In this document: in pieces, positions 1 to 9,105 of the stretch
Layout: each line of letters opens with the position of its first letter
How positions within the stretch are numbered: position 1 is the first letter of the stretch
NCBI GenBank assembly: GCA_019638615.1
Contig: JAHBTL010000008.1
Location: 166,274-230,273, forward strand
From: Chitinophagaceae bacterium
GTDB lineage: Bacteria; Bacteroidota; Bacteroidia; Chitinophagales; Chitinophagaceae
Reading direction: 5' to 3'
DNA: 64,000 bases
The notes under the pieces: model-generated
Database searches by the model: none
The model's input: the letters and a program-made list of their open reading frames with translations, nothing else
Told to the model about the DNA's origin: nothing
Translations under genes and position numbers: made by a program

Positions 1-336
1 TCCTCAGTTGCTATTTGGTAAGAAGTGCTTTGGGGCAGTCCGGGAATGCTGCATACATACATTAATGCAGACAGCATTTGCAATCGTATAAAATGGTGAT
101 GGTATTTTTTAGCAATGTGCACGCTCCGGTACAGGTTTTGGGTAACTTGGCTCTACCTGTCAAACATACTCAATATTTATGATCTTTTTCTATATAAAGT
201 TTATAGTCAGGCACACAAAAAAGTTGTGCGCAGCACCAACTGCGCACAACTGTACCCTTTAATACTGGTTTGCAGGTGTTTCTCATGGCCATAAACTTAC
301 TTATTATACTGCATCGATCGGCGGAAGTAACAGGAC
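1..336. other. Intergenic edge region, no gene seen
   Basis: No supportable coding sequence lies in the first 336 bases. The only structured element is the perfect hairpin at 222-251, listed separately. The left edge may belong to the upstream region of a gene outside the window. Confidence 0.6.
222..251 (-). terminator. Rho-independent-type terminator of the 337-609 gene
   Basis: A perfect 12-bp stem (AGTTGTGCGCAG at 222-233, CTGCGCACAACT at 240-251) encloses a 6-base loop. Read on the minus strand the stem is followed by a run of six T. It sits about 85 bases past the stop of the minus-strand gene, so it most likely ends that transcript. Confidence 0.75.
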
Positions 337-609
337 TTACGCAGCAACCTTCATCTGCGACGAAATAGCTTCCAGCATGTGCGCAATCTGCATTTCAACA
401 GATGGAGATATAGCCGGGTCCCGATCATCTTTCATAATGGCATAACGGTCAAGTTGCTCATTCCAACCAAAAATGAACACAGGACTATTATTTACGCTGA
501 CGCGAAAACGAAGTTGTTCACTTCCGTTCAAATAAGACGTTGCGTTTACTGTATAAGGTCTGTCTCCTGCTGTGATTTCAAATATTGTTCTTTTCGTTTT
601 CATAATCAT
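337..609 (-). CDS. Small conserved-type hypothetical protein, 90 aa
   Basis: I do not recognise this protein. It is 90 residues long, has no signal peptide or membrane segment, and its middle (residues 25-60) alternates hydrophobic and polar residues as in a small beta-rich domain. The C-terminal 25 residues look helical. The start is either the ATG at 609 or the in-frame ATG two codons later at 603. It is transcribed alone, away from mqo, and a strong hairpin terminator follows it. It is probably cytoplasmic. Coding status rests on the clean reading frame and the terminator; the opposite-strand frame across 379-624 is less plausible in composition. Confidence 0.6.
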   Translation of the reverse strand: MIMKTKRTIFEITAGDRPYTVNATSYLNGSEQLRFRVSVNNSPVFIFGWNEQLDRYAIMKDDRDPAISPSVEMQIAHMLEAISSQMKVAA

Positions 610-1024
610 GATTGTTTAGTTTGATTGATTTAGTTGCCCGATGCCAATTAATCCAATAAACAGGCCACAACACCTGCTTTTATTGTTAAAGAAAATAAAA
701 TTGCCTTTACAATCCTGTTGCTCAAATAGTTAAACATTAGGAACAGCAATGCTTTAGAAGAGCTGCTTACCTGAATGTTTGTACGGCAGGAACACAGTTC
801 ATCGTTTAAAAACAACAATAGAAATTAAAAAACGAAGCTTTATTCTTAAAAAATTCTGATCGCATTATTTCTGTTGTAACTTTGCGTATCCGGATAAGCA
901 ACACGTACAATCTGTTGTACCACTTCTGGCCGACCAGCCGCTGTAGGAAACGTTTTTAATTTTAAAAGCCATTGAATAACATACCATTTATTATTGCCTG
1001 CCATAACATTTAAATGTTTGGTTT
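610..1024. promoter_or_regulatory. Divergent intergenic region with mqo promoter candidate
   Basis: This 415-base AT-rich gap separates two divergent genes. A Bacteroidota -7 box TAACTTTG lies at 877-884, followed by C. No convincing TTG -33 element is found at the expected 19-21 base spacing. If it is used, the mqo transcript would carry a leader of about 130 bases. No other gene or RNA structure is recognised. Confidence 0.4.
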
Positions 1025-2542
1025 ATGAGTAAGTCATTTTTTAACAACGACAAGCCGGATGTTGTTTTGATAGGCGCCGGGATCATGAGCGCTACATTGG
1101 GTGTAATACTGAAAGAACTTCAGCCCGACCTTACCATACAGGTGCTGGAGCGTTTAGATACCGTTGCAGCGGAAAGTACGGACGCCTGGAATAATGCCGG
1201 TACAGGCCATTCTGCATTTTGTGAGCTGAATTATACTCCTGAAAAAGCGGATGGTACGGTAGACTGTTCCAAAGCTGTAAAAATAGCCGGGCAGTTTGAA
1301 CAAAGCCGCGAGTTCTGGACCTACCTCATCGATAGGGGCTATATACGCAATCCGCAGGACTTTATCCGCACGATCCCTCATATCAGCTTTGTGATAGGAG
1401 AAGAAAATGTGGCATACCTGAAAAAGAGATTTGAAGGACTTATCCAATACGATCTTTTTGATGGCATGCAGTATTCCGAAAACCCGGAACAGCTAAAAGA
1501 ATGGATACCGCTGGTAATGGAAGGACGTGATAACACCGAAAAGGTAGCAGCTACACGAATGGATATAGGCACTGATGTTAATTTTGGTGCGCTTACACGT
1601 AAATTATTCAGGTACCTGTTCGACTATTCCGATGTGAAGCTGCATCTTGCTCATGAGGTGCACGATCTTCAGCAGGATAAGAACGGGCACTGGAAAATAA
1701 AAGTAAAAAACCTTACTACCGGTAAAAAGAGAACCATTACATCTAAATTTGTTTTTATAGGCGCGGGTGGCGGTTCTTTACCATTGCTCGAAAAATCGGG
1801 TATACCGGAAAGTAAAGGCTATGGCGGGTTCCCGGTAAGCGGACAATGGCTGATATGCCATAACCCTGCTGTAATTGAAAGACACAACGCCAAGGTATAT
1901 GGCAAGGCTGCCGTGGGTTCTCCTCCCATGAGCGTACCGCATTTGGATACGCGTATGATTGACGGAAAAAAATCGCTGCTGTTCGGACCCTACGCAGGCT
2001 TTTCAACCAAGTTTTTAAAAAACGGATCGTTCTGGGATCTTCCGTCTTCCATTAAGATCAGTAATATAAAGCCGATGGTAATGGCAGGCATTCACAATAT
2101 GCCGCTTACCAAATACCTTATAGAGCAGGTAAGCCAGAGCCAGGAAGACAGGATGGAAGCATTGCGGGAATATTTTCCGGAAGCCCTTGCAGAAGACTGG
2201 GACCTGGAAGTTGCAGGACAAAGGGTACAGGTAATTAAAAGAGATGAAGAAGAAGGCGGCGTGCTTGAATTTGGTACGGAAGTGGTGAATGCCGCCGATG
2301 GCAGCATAGCCGCTTTGCTGGGCGCTTCTCCGGGCGCTTCCACTGCGGTATCTATTATGCTGGATCTGCTGAATCGTTGTTTTCCTGAAAGAATGAAAAC
2401 GGCTGAATGGCAGGATAAGATCAGGGAAATGATCCCGTCGTTCGGTAAATCATTAGCACAGGATACCGCTTTATGTAAACAAACCCGCGAAAGAACTGCC
2501 CTTGCTTTGAACCTGGCGGTTGAGCCGGAAGTAACGACATAG
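1025..2542 (+). CDS. mqo: Malate:quinone oxidoreductase
   Basis: This FAD enzyme oxidises malate to oxaloacetate and passes electrons to the quinone pool, as a membrane-associated peripheral enzyme of the TCA cycle. The 505-residue length is normal for the family. The N-terminal dinucleotide-binding motif [11 protein letters not shown] (residues 16-26) is intact, as is the family-typical [16 protein letters not shown] block near residue 57. The glycine-rich second FAD region ([14 protein letters not shown], about residue 247) and a C-terminal ASPGAST motif are also present. Family knowledge says this enzyme replaces or complements NAD malate dehydrogenase. It stands alone, with convergent tadA 43 bases downstream. 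fumC, the preceding TCA step, is elsewhere in the window at 21.6 kb. Confidence 0.97.
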   Translation: MSKSFFNNDKPDVVLIGAGIMSATLGVILKELQPDLTIQVLERLDTVAAESTDAWNNAGTGHSAFCELNYTPEKADGTVDCSKAVKIAGQFEQSREFWTYLIDRGYIRNPQDFIRTIPHISFVIGEENVAYLKKRFEGLIQYDLFDGMQYSENPEQLKEWIPLVMEGRDNTEKVAATRMDIGTDVNFGALTRKLFRYLFDYSDVKLHLAHEVHDLQQDKNGHWKIKVKNLTTGKKRTITSKFVFIGAGGGSLPLLEKSGIPESKGYGGFPVSGQWLICHNPAVIERHNAKVYGKAAVGSPPMSVPHLDTRMIDGKKSLLFGPYAGFSTKFLKNGSFWDLPSSIKISNIKPMVMAGIHNMPLTKYLIEQVSQSQEDRMEALREYFPEALAEDWDLEVAGQRVQVIKRDEEEGGVLEFGTEVVNAADGSIAALLGASPGASTAVSIMLDLLNRCFPERMKTAEWQDKIREMIPSFGKSLAQDTALCKQTRERTALALNLAVEPEVTT

Positions 2543-2585
2543 AATACACGAAACAGCAAATTTACGGATAAGCAAGGCATTTCTT

Positions 2586-3038
2586 TTAGCGTCTGCTCCT
2601 GAAAAAATTTTTCATCAGCGCTGCGCATTCTTCCTGCAAAACGCCTTTTACCACAAGCGTTTTGGGATGAAAAGGGGTAGCGGTTGGGTGATCGCTGTAG
2701 GGCGGTTTGCTGATGCTTCCGTTTTTTTCGTCGGAAGCGCCAAAAACGACTTTTCCGATTTTACTCCAGTACAGTGCGCCGGCACACATCAGGCAGGGCT
2801 CAACAGTGATATAGATAGCGGCATCAGGCAGGTATTTCCCACCTAAATGGCTGAATGCCGATGTAACAGCGATCATTTCGGCATGCGCGGTAGCATCGTT
2901 TAGCTTTTCCACCTGGTTATAACCACGTGCAATGATCCTGTTGCTCATTACTATGACAGCGCCCACCGGCACTTCTCCTTCATCGTATGCCCTTTGCGCT
3001 TCTTTAAGCGCCTGCTGCATATAGTAAACGTCTGTCAT
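2586..3038 (-). CDS. tadA: tRNA-specific adenosine deaminase TadA
   Basis: TadA deaminates adenosine 34 to inosine in the tRNA-Arg(ACG) wobble position. With a start at 3038 the protein is 150 residues. The zinc/catalytic motif HAE is at residues 52-54, with the proton-shuttling glutamate at 54. The zinc cysteines are in PCLMC (C82, C85). A longer frame reaches 3065, but its extra residues do not resemble the family, so the start MTDVYYM is chosen. Guanine deaminases share this fold; the HAE plus PCLMC spacing and the length favour TadA. It is convergent with mqo. Confidence 0.93.
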   Translation of the reverse strand: MTDVYYMQQALKEAQRAYDEGEVPVGAVIVMSNRIIARGYNQVEKLNDATAHAEMIAVTSAFSHLGGKYLPDAAIYITVEPCLMCAGALYWSKIGKVVFGASDEKNGSISKPPYSDHPTATPFHPKTLVVKGVLQEECAALMKNFFRSRR

Positions 3039-3150
3039 AAGCCGAAGATATACAAAACAAGCCAAGCCGGCCGGTGATAATGACTCCCTGCCTAAAAATG
3101 CGGTAGATTATGCTAATTTGCGCTACTGTAAGCACGATAAAAAACATTGT

Positions 3151-4620
3151 ATGAGAACTGTATTTTACATGACTATTGCATGCCTGCTGCAATTGCATGT
3201 GCAAGCCCAGAGAGCAAAACCCAATATTATTTACATTTATGCCGACGATATGGGCATCGGTGAATTAGGCTGTTACGGCCAGCAAAAAATAAAAACACCT
3301 CATATAGACAGGATAGCCCGCGAAGGGATCCGGTTTACACAACACTATTCTTCGTTTCCGGTTTGTGCGCCATCGCGCTGCGCATTGCTTACAGGTCGTA
3401 ATGCAGGGCATTCTTACATACGGGGTAATTACGAGCTGGGTGGTTTTGAAGATGATAAAGAAGGAGGGCAGATGCCTTTGCCCGAAGGAGCTTTTACCAT
3501 TGCACATCTTATGAAACAGGCAGGGTATACAACCGGCGCCATAGGAAAGTGGGGACTGGGAATGTTTGATAATACAGGCAACCCTAACAAACAGGGGTTT
3601 GATTATTTTTACGGCTATGTATGTCAGAAGCAGGCGCACAATTTTTATCCCACCCATTTATGGGAAAACGGGAAATGGGATACGCTTAACAATCCATATA
3701 TCAAAGTTCATTCACCATTGCCTGCCGATGCTTCCGACAGCGACTTTGAAAAGTTTAAAGGCAAAGATTATTCGGTAACTAAAATGGCTGAAAAAACCTT
3801 TGCTTTTATACGACAGCACAAAAACAAGCCTTTCTTTCTTTACCTTCCCTATACAGGGCCGCACGTATCGTTGCAGGCACCGGAAGAAGCTGTTAAAGAA
3901 TACCTGGGCCGGTTCAACGAGCAACCGTATTACGGGAACAAAGGCTATGCGTCTGCAAGATATCCTTTGTCAACATACGCAGCAATGATAACCTATATGG
4001 ACAAACAGGTTGGATTGATCATGGATCTGCTGAAAGAACTGGAACTGGATGAAAACACCATCATAATGTTCAGCAGCGATAACGGCGCTACTTTCGACAC
4101 GGGTGGAGCAGATACTGAGTTTTTTAAAAGCACCGCCGGGCTGCGGGGCCGTAAAACAGATTTGTATGAAGGCGGCATCAGAGCGCCTTTTGTGGCCCGC
4201 TGGCCGGGGCATATACCGGCAGGTGCGGTTTCCGATCATATTTCGGCACAATTCGACCTGATGGCTACCCTGGCGGATATTACCGGCAATAAAGCACCGG
4301 CAAACGACGGCCTTTCTTTTTTACCTGCCCTGCTTGGAAAAAACAACCAACAGAAAAAACATCCATTTATTTATTTTGAGTTTCCCGAAAAAAGCGGACA
4401 GGTTGCGCTGCGGATCGAAAACTGGAAGCTGGTGAAAAGCAACATGAAAAAAGACCGGAATACGCCCTGGGAATTGTATGATCTGTCTAAAGACAGCGCC
4501 GAAACCACCAACATAGCGGCACAATATCCGGAACTGGTGAAAAAAGCGGATTCGCTGCTGGAGCAATCTCACCGTCTCGCTCATATACGCGACTGGGAGT
4601 TTGTAAACCCGAAGTTTTGA
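3151..4620 (+). CDS. Secreted type I (formylglycine) sulfatase
   Basis: The predicted enzyme hydrolyses sulfate esters. Residues 1-20 form a signal peptide ending VQAQ, so it acts in the periplasm or outside the cell. The sulfatase signature CAPSR is at residues 72-76; C72 is the residue normally converted to formylglycine. Metal-binding aspartates lie in YADDMG (residues 30-35), and SSDNG appears near residue 315. At 489 residues it has the usual length. The start at 3151 gives a clean signal peptide; 11 further in-frame codons upstream are not needed. Substrate is not predictable: arylsulfatase and glycan sulfatases share these motifs. No maturase gene, carbohydrate operon or SusCD pair adjoins it. 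Confidence 0.92.
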   Translation: MRTVFYMTIACLLQLHVQAQRAKPNIIYIYADDMGIGELGCYGQQKIKTPHIDRIAREGIRFTQHYSSFPVCAPSRCALLTGRNAGHSYIRGNYELGGFEDDKEGGQMPLPEGAFTIAHLMKQAGYTTGAIGKWGLGMFDNTGNPNKQGFDYFYGYVCQKQAHNFYPTHLWENGKWDTLNNPYIKVHSPLPADASDSDFEKFKGKDYSVTKMAEKTFAFIRQHKNKPFFLYLPYTGPHVSLQAPEEAVKEYLGRFNEQPYYGNKGYASARYPLSTYAAMITYMDKQVGLIMDLLKELELDENTIIMFSSDNGATFDTGGADTEFFKSTAGLRGRKTDLYEGGIRAPFVARWPGHIPAGAVSDHISAQFDLMATLADITGNKAPANDGLSFLPALLGKNNQQKKHPFIYFEFPEKSGQVALRIENWKLVKSNMKKDRNTPWELYDLSKDSAETTNIAAQYPELVKKADSLLEQSHRLAHIRDWEFVNPKF

Positions 4621-4639
4621 TATGAAGAGGCTATGAGCG

Positions 4640-4720
4640 GCCGGCTGTGGGTTTATAGTTTATAGTTTGTGGTTTTAACCATAAACAACAAATCTCAAAC
4701 CATAAACCTGAAACTTGCAC
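4640..4720. repeat. Intergenic word-repeat hairpin, copy 1
   Basis: The stretch between the sulfatase and rpiB contains GGTTTATAGTTTATAGTTTG followed by its approximate inverse built from the words ACCATAAAC, AACAAATCTC and CATAAACCTGAAAC. It can fold into an imperfect hairpin. The same words recur at 9.0, 10.3 and 60.3 kb. Confidence 0.6.
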
Positions 4721-4730
4721 AAGTCTTCCC

Positions 4731-4738
4731 TACATTTG
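4731..4738 (+). promoter_or_regulatory. -7 promoter box of rpiB
   Basis: TACATTTG, followed by C, matches the Bacteroidota TANNTTTG box. It lies 35 bases before the chosen rpiB start and supports starting at 4774 rather than at the long-frame start 4669, which would lie upstream of the promoter. Confidence 0.55.
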
Positions 4739-4773
4739 CAGTAAGCAATATTCTTCACCAGTTAATATACTTT

Positions 4774-5241
4774 ATGAGTAACATGTTGAGGTCTTCCTTC
4801 AATCTCTTTCTGCCTGTTGCCATTGGCTGCGATCATGCGGGTGTAGCGTATAAAGATGAAATAGTAAAGCAACTGAAAGCCGAAGGATTTAGCATTAGTG
4901 ACTTTGGGACTCATTCAAAGGATTCTGTTGACTACCCCGACTTTGCACATCCTGTGGCCAATGCGGTTGAAAAAGAAGAAGTGGCTTTAGGCATATTATT
5001 ATGCGGCAGCGGGAACGGCGTTGCCATTACTGCCAATAAACATCAACAAGTACGGGCAGCCATATGCTGGAGTGTAAATGTTTCCAAGCTGGCACGGCTG
5101 CACAACGATGCCAATATACTCTGTTTGCCGTGCAGGTTTGTATCGCTCGACCTTGCTTTGGAGATGGTGTGGAAGTTCATAGAAACAGAATTTGAGGGTG
5201 GCCGCCATGCAGACAGGGTAGGGAAAATAGCCTGCATGTAA
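4774..5241 (+). CDS. rpiB: Ribose-5-phosphate isomerase B
   Basis: This enzyme interconverts ribose 5-phosphate and ribulose 5-phosphate in the pentose phosphate pathway. From the start at 4774 it is 155 residues, close to the family norm of about 145-150. The substrate-binding GCDHAG motif is at residues 18-23. The catalytic cysteine is C77 in LCGSGNG, where family members usually show CGTG or CGSG. The longer frame from 4669 runs through repeat sequence and the -7 box and is rejected. Some RpiB-like proteins act on allose or galactose phosphates (RpiB/LacAB family), so sugar specificity is inferred. Confidence 0.93.
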   Translation: MSNMLRSSFNLFLPVAIGCDHAGVAYKDEIVKQLKAEGFSISDFGTHSKDSVDYPDFAHPVANAVEKEEVALGILLCGSGNGVAITANKHQQVRAAICWSVNVSKLARLHNDANILCLPCRFVSLDLALEMVWKFIETEFEGGRHADRVGKIACM

Positions 5242-5335
5242 TCCTGCACATATACGCGACGTCGCCATTTATCACATCTCTCTGAACATATTTTTATTAT
5301 GTTTGGAGATATTTTTATTAAACCTCTTCATGGTT

Positions 5336-6841
5336 ATGAAACAACTTATCTGCCTGGTGCTTTTTGTATCGGTTTCCTTTGCATACGGTCAACAAAAAGC
5401 AAACCCCAAACCATTTGCTAAAGAGATTTCTGTAGAAGATCTGGAAAGACACCTGTATATACTGGCAGGAGATGAAATGGAGGGAAGGGAAACTGCTACG
5501 GAAGGTCAGCGCAAAGCAGCCGGCTATATAGAAAATGAATTTAAAAAGCTTGGACTGGCGCCGGGCATGGGCAATGATTACCAGATGCCATTTCCTGTAT
5601 ACGCGGATTCGTTGTTAAACACGTCGCTGGCAGTAAACGAAAAATCATTCCTGGCCGGGGTTGATTTCAGTGTAAATATAATGGCTGCACACAATATCTC
5701 CTTCCGTTTTTCTGAAGTTGTATTCGCCGGTTTGGGTATTGTTGATTCTACACGGGATGACTACAGCAACCTGGACGCGCAGGGGAAACTGGTGGTTGTT
5801 TTGTCATCAAAATTCGGAGAGCATTTACCGGCCAATACTAAAAAGCAATTCAATCCTTACAAACAGCAGGAGGCAGCTATGCGGAAAGGTGCGGCGGCTT
5901 TACTGGTAATTGATAAAACCATTGCGCCAATCGTACCTAAAGGCAATATGTATGTAAATATGTACAGGAGCAGTTTCCGCATCAATACATTTACTATCGC
6001 CGAAACTGTGGCCCAGGCAATTTTGGGAGATGAATATGCTGTGGTAAAAGATGCTGCTTTAAAAAATGTCACAGCTTCCGGAAATTACAAAGCTGCGATT
6101 GATCTGGAGTTTACCAAAGCCATTGTTACAATGCAAAGCACCAACGTATTGGGGCTTTTAGAAGGAACTGATCTGAAAGATGAATATGTGGTGCTGACCG
6201 CACATTATGATCACCTGGGTGCCAGAAAAGATAAAATATGGTATGGCGCCGACGATGATGGCTCCGGAACAGTAGGCATACTGGAACTCGCCAAAGCATT
6301 TACAAAAGCCAAGGCGGCAGGCAAAGGTCCGCGCCGGAGCATTTTATTTATGACGGTAAGCGGTGAAGAAAAAGGGCTTTGGGGATCTGATTATTACGGA
6401 TCGAATCCCGCATTTCCATTGGAGAAAACTACCGTAAACCTGAATATAGATATGATTGGACGGATAGATCCCAGCCGCAAAAAGGGAGACTCGACTAATT
6501 ATGTTTATATAGTGGGGGATGACAAACTCAGCTCCGACCTGCGTCCCATCAGCGAAGCAAATAACAAAAAATACCTGAAACTGGAGCTGGATTATAAATA
6601 CAATGATCCCAAAGACCCGGAAAGAATTTACTATCGCAGCGATCATTATAATTTTGCTAAACACGGTGTACCCATTATTTTTTACTTTAACGGACTGCAT
6701 GCCGATTATCATCAACCTACCGACACTCCTGACAAGATCAACTATCCGCTCCTGCAAAAAAGAACCCGGCTGGTATTTTATACAGCCTGGGATATGGCTA
6801 ACAGGGATGCGATGCTTAAGCGGGACATCCCTTTAAACTGA
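5336..6841 (+). CDS. Secreted M28-family metallopeptidase with PA domain
   Basis: It is a zinc aminopeptidase-type enzyme, 501 residues from the start at 5336. Residues 1-19 are a signal peptide ending in AYGQQ. Residues about 120-225 fit a protease-associated (PA) insert. The M28 catalytic core follows with H290 (TAHYDH), D306/D307 (GADDDGSG), E344/E345 (SGEEKG) and D372 (NIDMIGR). A final zinc histidine lies in DYHQPTDT near the C-terminus. These are the standard dinuclear zinc ligands, so the enzyme should be active. Starts at 5303 (TTG) and 5330 are also in frame, but 5336 gives the best signal peptide. It stands alone. Confidence 0.92.
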   Translation: MKQLICLVLFVSVSFAYGQQKANPKPFAKEISVEDLERHLYILAGDEMEGRETATEGQRKAAGYIENEFKKLGLAPGMGNDYQMPFPVYADSLLNTSLAVNEKSFLAGVDFSVNIMAAHNISFRFSEVVFAGLGIVDSTRDDYSNLDAQGKLVVVLSSKFGEHLPANTKKQFNPYKQQEAAMRKGAAALLVIDKTIAPIVPKGNMYVNMYRSSFRINTFTIAETVAQAILGDEYAVVKDAALKNVTASGNYKAAIDLEFTKAIVTMQSTNVLGLLEGTDLKDEYVVLTAHYDHLGARKDKIWYGADDDGSGTVGILELAKAFTKAKAAGKGPRRSILFMTVSGEEKGLWGSDYYGSNPAFPLEKTTVNLNIDMIGRIDPSRKKGDSTNYVYIVGDDKLSSDLRPISEANNKKYLKLELDYKYNDPKDPERIYYRSDHYNFAKHGVPIIFYFNGLHADYHQPTDTPDKINYPLLQKRTRLVFYTAWDMANRDAMLKRDIPLN

Positions 6842-6920
6842 CAGATACCATAAAATGTTTTTTTTCGTTATAATCTTTTTAAAGTATTTTGTTTTAAAAT
6901 AGGCTCATTTTGACTAAAAA

Positions 6921-7268
6921 ATGAATGTAAACAGGATAAGATATATTATTTTGGAAACATTATGTTTAGTTGTAATAGGCGAAATCATTTCCTTACTGGC
7001 CAGTAAAAATTTTTCATGGGAGGTCAGCCTGTTAACCCTGGCTGAAGTGTTTATTTTGGCCATCTTTTCATTTGTTGCAAAAAAGGCGCCTTATAGTGCC
7101 ATTCTTTCCACCCTGGTTGTTTTTATTGCTATTTCAATAGTGTCTGCTGCTGTAAAACCTACCTACCTTGGGGGTAGCATCATTATCAAAATTTTTATAT
7201 TGATCTATCTTGTACGCGCTATTCCCGAAGCAAGAGAACAGCAGGCATTGGCGAAGGAAAAAAATTAA
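6921..7268 (+). CDS. Small integral membrane protein, unknown function
   Basis: I do not recognise a family. The 115-residue protein has four hydrophobic segments (about 10-27, 34-51, 58-78 and 86-100) and a short charged C-terminal tail rich in E and K. A repeat of the pattern of small helices suggests a compact four-helix membrane protein. It is convergent with rnhB, whose stop is 10 bases away. A regulatory or transport partner is not apparent. The long hydrophobic frame and acceptable codon use support that it is a real gene. Confidence 0.65.
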   Translation: MNVNRIRYIILETLCLVVIGEIISLLASKNFSWEVSLLTLAEVFILAIFSFVAKKAPYSAILSTLVVFIAISIVSAAVKPTYLGGSIIIKIFILIYLVRAIPEAREQQALAKEKN

Positions 7269-7277
7269 GTCCTCCTG

Positions 7278-7886
7278 TTATTTTTCATCCCATAAGCTCA
7301 TTTGTTCCACCGCCGTACACTGGAAACTTTTACGGTGATAACAGCTTAAGCCGTACGTACTTATTGCTTTGCGGTGTGCCGCAGTACCATATCCTTTATT
7401 GTTATCCCAGTTATAGTGAGGGTATTCTTTGTGCAGTTGCCGCATGTAATCATCCCTGTAAGTTTTAGCCAGTATACTGGCGGCTGCTATTGAGGCAAAA
7501 CGTCCATCCCCTTTAATCATGCAATGATGAGGCACTGAACCGTATTTTTTAAACCGGTTTCCGTCTATAAGCAACAGCTCCGGTGTTACTGCCAGGCCGT
7601 CCAGGGCTATGTGCATGGCTTTAAAAGACGCATTGAGTATATTAATGGAATCGATTTCTTCATGATCCACGCTCGCTACCTTATAAGCAATGGCATGTTC
7701 TTCTATATATAGGCGCAACACGTCGCGGTGGTGCGGCAATACCTGTTTTGAATCGTTCAGCATCGGATGGAAAAAATTGCGGGGCAGGATAACGGCTGCA
7801 GCAAATACCGGCCCGGCCAAACAACCCCGGCCTGCTTCATCGCAACCCGCTTCAATCAATACTTCCTGGTAAAATGACGCTAACAT
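7278..7886 (-). CDS. rnhB: Ribonuclease HII
   Basis: RNase HII cleaves RNA in RNA-DNA hybrids and removes single ribonucleotides from DNA. The protein is 202 residues, the usual size. The catalytic DEAGRG motif starts at D16-E17. A further acidic residue lies in LLIDGNRF (about residue 108) and another in AKTYRD (about residue 144), completing the DEDD-type site. The C-terminal YHRKSFQC resembles the family's YRxSFxP tail that positions the 2'-OH. It is convergent with the small membrane protein and divergent from ctaA. Confidence 0.96.
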   Translation of the reverse strand: MLASFYQEVLIEAGCDEAGRGCLAGPVFAAAVILPRNFFHPMLNDSKQVLPHHRDVLRLYIEEHAIAYKVASVDHEEIDSINILNASFKAMHIALDGLAVTPELLLIDGNRFKKYGSVPHHCMIKGDGRFASIAAASILAKTYRDDYMRQLHKEYPHYNWDNNKGYGTAAHRKAISTYGLSCYHRKSFQCTAVEQMSLWDEK

Positions 7887-7923
7887 ATTGATGCTGCAAT
7901 GTTAGGAATAAAAATCAGTACAA

Positions 7924-7931
7924 TACTTTTG
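7924..7931 (+). promoter_or_regulatory. -7 promoter box directly before heme A synthase
   Basis: TACTTTTG, followed by C, matches TANNTTTG. Only five bases separate the box from the ATG at 7937. Because transcription normally starts about 6-7 bases past this box, the message may be leaderless. No TTG at the standard spacing was found. Confidence 0.45.
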
Positions 7932-7936
7932 CATTT

Positions 7937-8980
7937 ATGAACAATTCGCTCACGCAACAGAACGACAGGCAGGTAGGATACTGGCTTTTAACCGGGGTTG
8001 GAATGATAATGATACAGGTGCTGTTAGGCGGTATTACAAGACTTACCGAATCAGGACTGTCCATTACGGAATGGAAACCTGTAATTGGCATGCTGCCTCC
8101 GTTAAATGAAGCCGCCTGGCAGGTGGAATTTGCCAAATACCGTCAAACAGACCAGTTTAAATTTATACATGCAGATTTTACCTTATCGGAGTTTAAATTT
8201 ATTTTTTTCTGGGAATGGTTTCACCGGCTGTGGGCCCAGCTGCTGGGGTTTGTTTTCCTGATCGGCTTTGTTTATTTCCTGGTAAAGCGAAAGTTCCGGA
8301 AAGAAATGATCGCGCCACTGGTCATTCTTTTCCTATTGGGTGGCGTGCAGGCCGCCATTGGCTGGATTATGGTGAAAAGCGGGCTGGTACCGGAAATGTA
8401 TTTTGTAGGACATGTTGAGCTTACCACGCATTTTATAGCGGCGCTTATATTACTGGTGTATACGCTATGGTTTGCATTGCAGCTTATTGTGCCGGCACAA
8501 CAGGTAGTATATAATAAAACGCTTTGGCGGTTTACATGGGTATTGTTGCTGGTGCTGTTTGTTCAGCTTACTTATGGCGGATTTATGGCAGGGTTACGGG
8601 CCGCTACGGTAGCGCCTACCTGGCCTACCATTAACGGGGAATGGTTTCCTGCTTCGCTGTTTAAAGAAGACGGGGGCGCCAATTACTTCAACAACCCGTT
8701 TATGGTACAGTTCATTCACAGGGGGCTTGCCTATATTTTAACTGTGTTATTACTGCTATGGTTTTTTAAAGCAGGCCGCGCTCAGGTTTCAGACTGGTTG
8801 AAAAGAACAAAATTTTTCCCGCTTTTGCTGGTGTGCGTGCAGGTAATATTGGGCATTTGCACGGTTGTATACTCACCATCGGCCAATGCATTGGTGTGGC
8901 TGGGAGTGATGCATCAGTTTACAGCCATGCTGCTGCTGGTGTCGCTTGTTTGGGTTTTGTACCTGGTGAAGCGTTCTTAA
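7937..8980 (+). CDS. ctaA: Heme A synthase (COX15/CtaA family)
   Basis: The enzyme oxidises the C8 methyl of heme O to the formyl of heme A for aa3-type cytochrome oxidases. It is a 347-residue membrane protein with about eight transmembrane segments in two homologous four-helix halves. Family marks visible are LLGGITRLTESGLSITEW (residues 30-47), the heme-ligand histidines in FHRLWAQ and GHVELTTHF in the first half, and FIHRG and MHQF in the second. The LTESGLS signature and length fit the type 2 (COX15-like) branch. No ctaB or cytochrome oxidase genes are adjacent, which is unusual but not rare. It complements hemH and hemL at 43-45 kb. Confidence 0.94.
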   Translation: MNNSLTQQNDRQVGYWLLTGVGMIMIQVLLGGITRLTESGLSITEWKPVIGMLPPLNEAAWQVEFAKYRQTDQFKFIHADFTLSEFKFIFFWEWFHRLWAQLLGFVFLIGFVYFLVKRKFRKEMIAPLVILFLLGGVQAAIGWIMVKSGLVPEMYFVGHVELTTHFIAALILLVYTLWFALQLIVPAQQVVYNKTLWRFTWVLLLVLFVQLTYGGFMAGLRAATVAPTWPTINGEWFPASLFKEDGGANYFNNPFMVQFIHRGLAYILTVLLLLWFFKAGRAQVSDWLKRTKFFPLLLVCVQVILGICTVVYSPSANALVWLGVMHQFTAMLLLVSLVWVLYLVKRS

Positions 8981-8984
8981 GCAG

Positions 8985-9100
8985 GTTTCGGGTATCAGGT
9001 TGCAGGTTACAGGTTTGTTTTTAGTTTACCTGCAACTTGTAACCTGAAACCTGCAACAACCATAAACTACAAACGATAAACTCCAAACCACTTCAAATTC
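8985..9100. repeat. Intergenic word-repeat hairpin, copy 2
   Basis: CAGGTTGCAGGTTACAGG at about 8997 is mirrored by ACCTGCAACTTGTAACCTG and ACCTGCAAC at about 9028-9057, giving a long imperfect stem. It is followed by ACCATAAAC and ACTACAAAC words. It lies between convergent ctaA and the ABC permease and could end transcription from both sides. Confidence 0.65.
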
Positions 9101-9105
9101 CTGTC

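Noticed and set aside
2092-2628. 178-codon minus-strand frame over the 3' end of mqo
   Set aside because: It is fully antisense to the well-supported mqo gene and overlaps tadA. The serine-rich translation is typical of a shadow frame.
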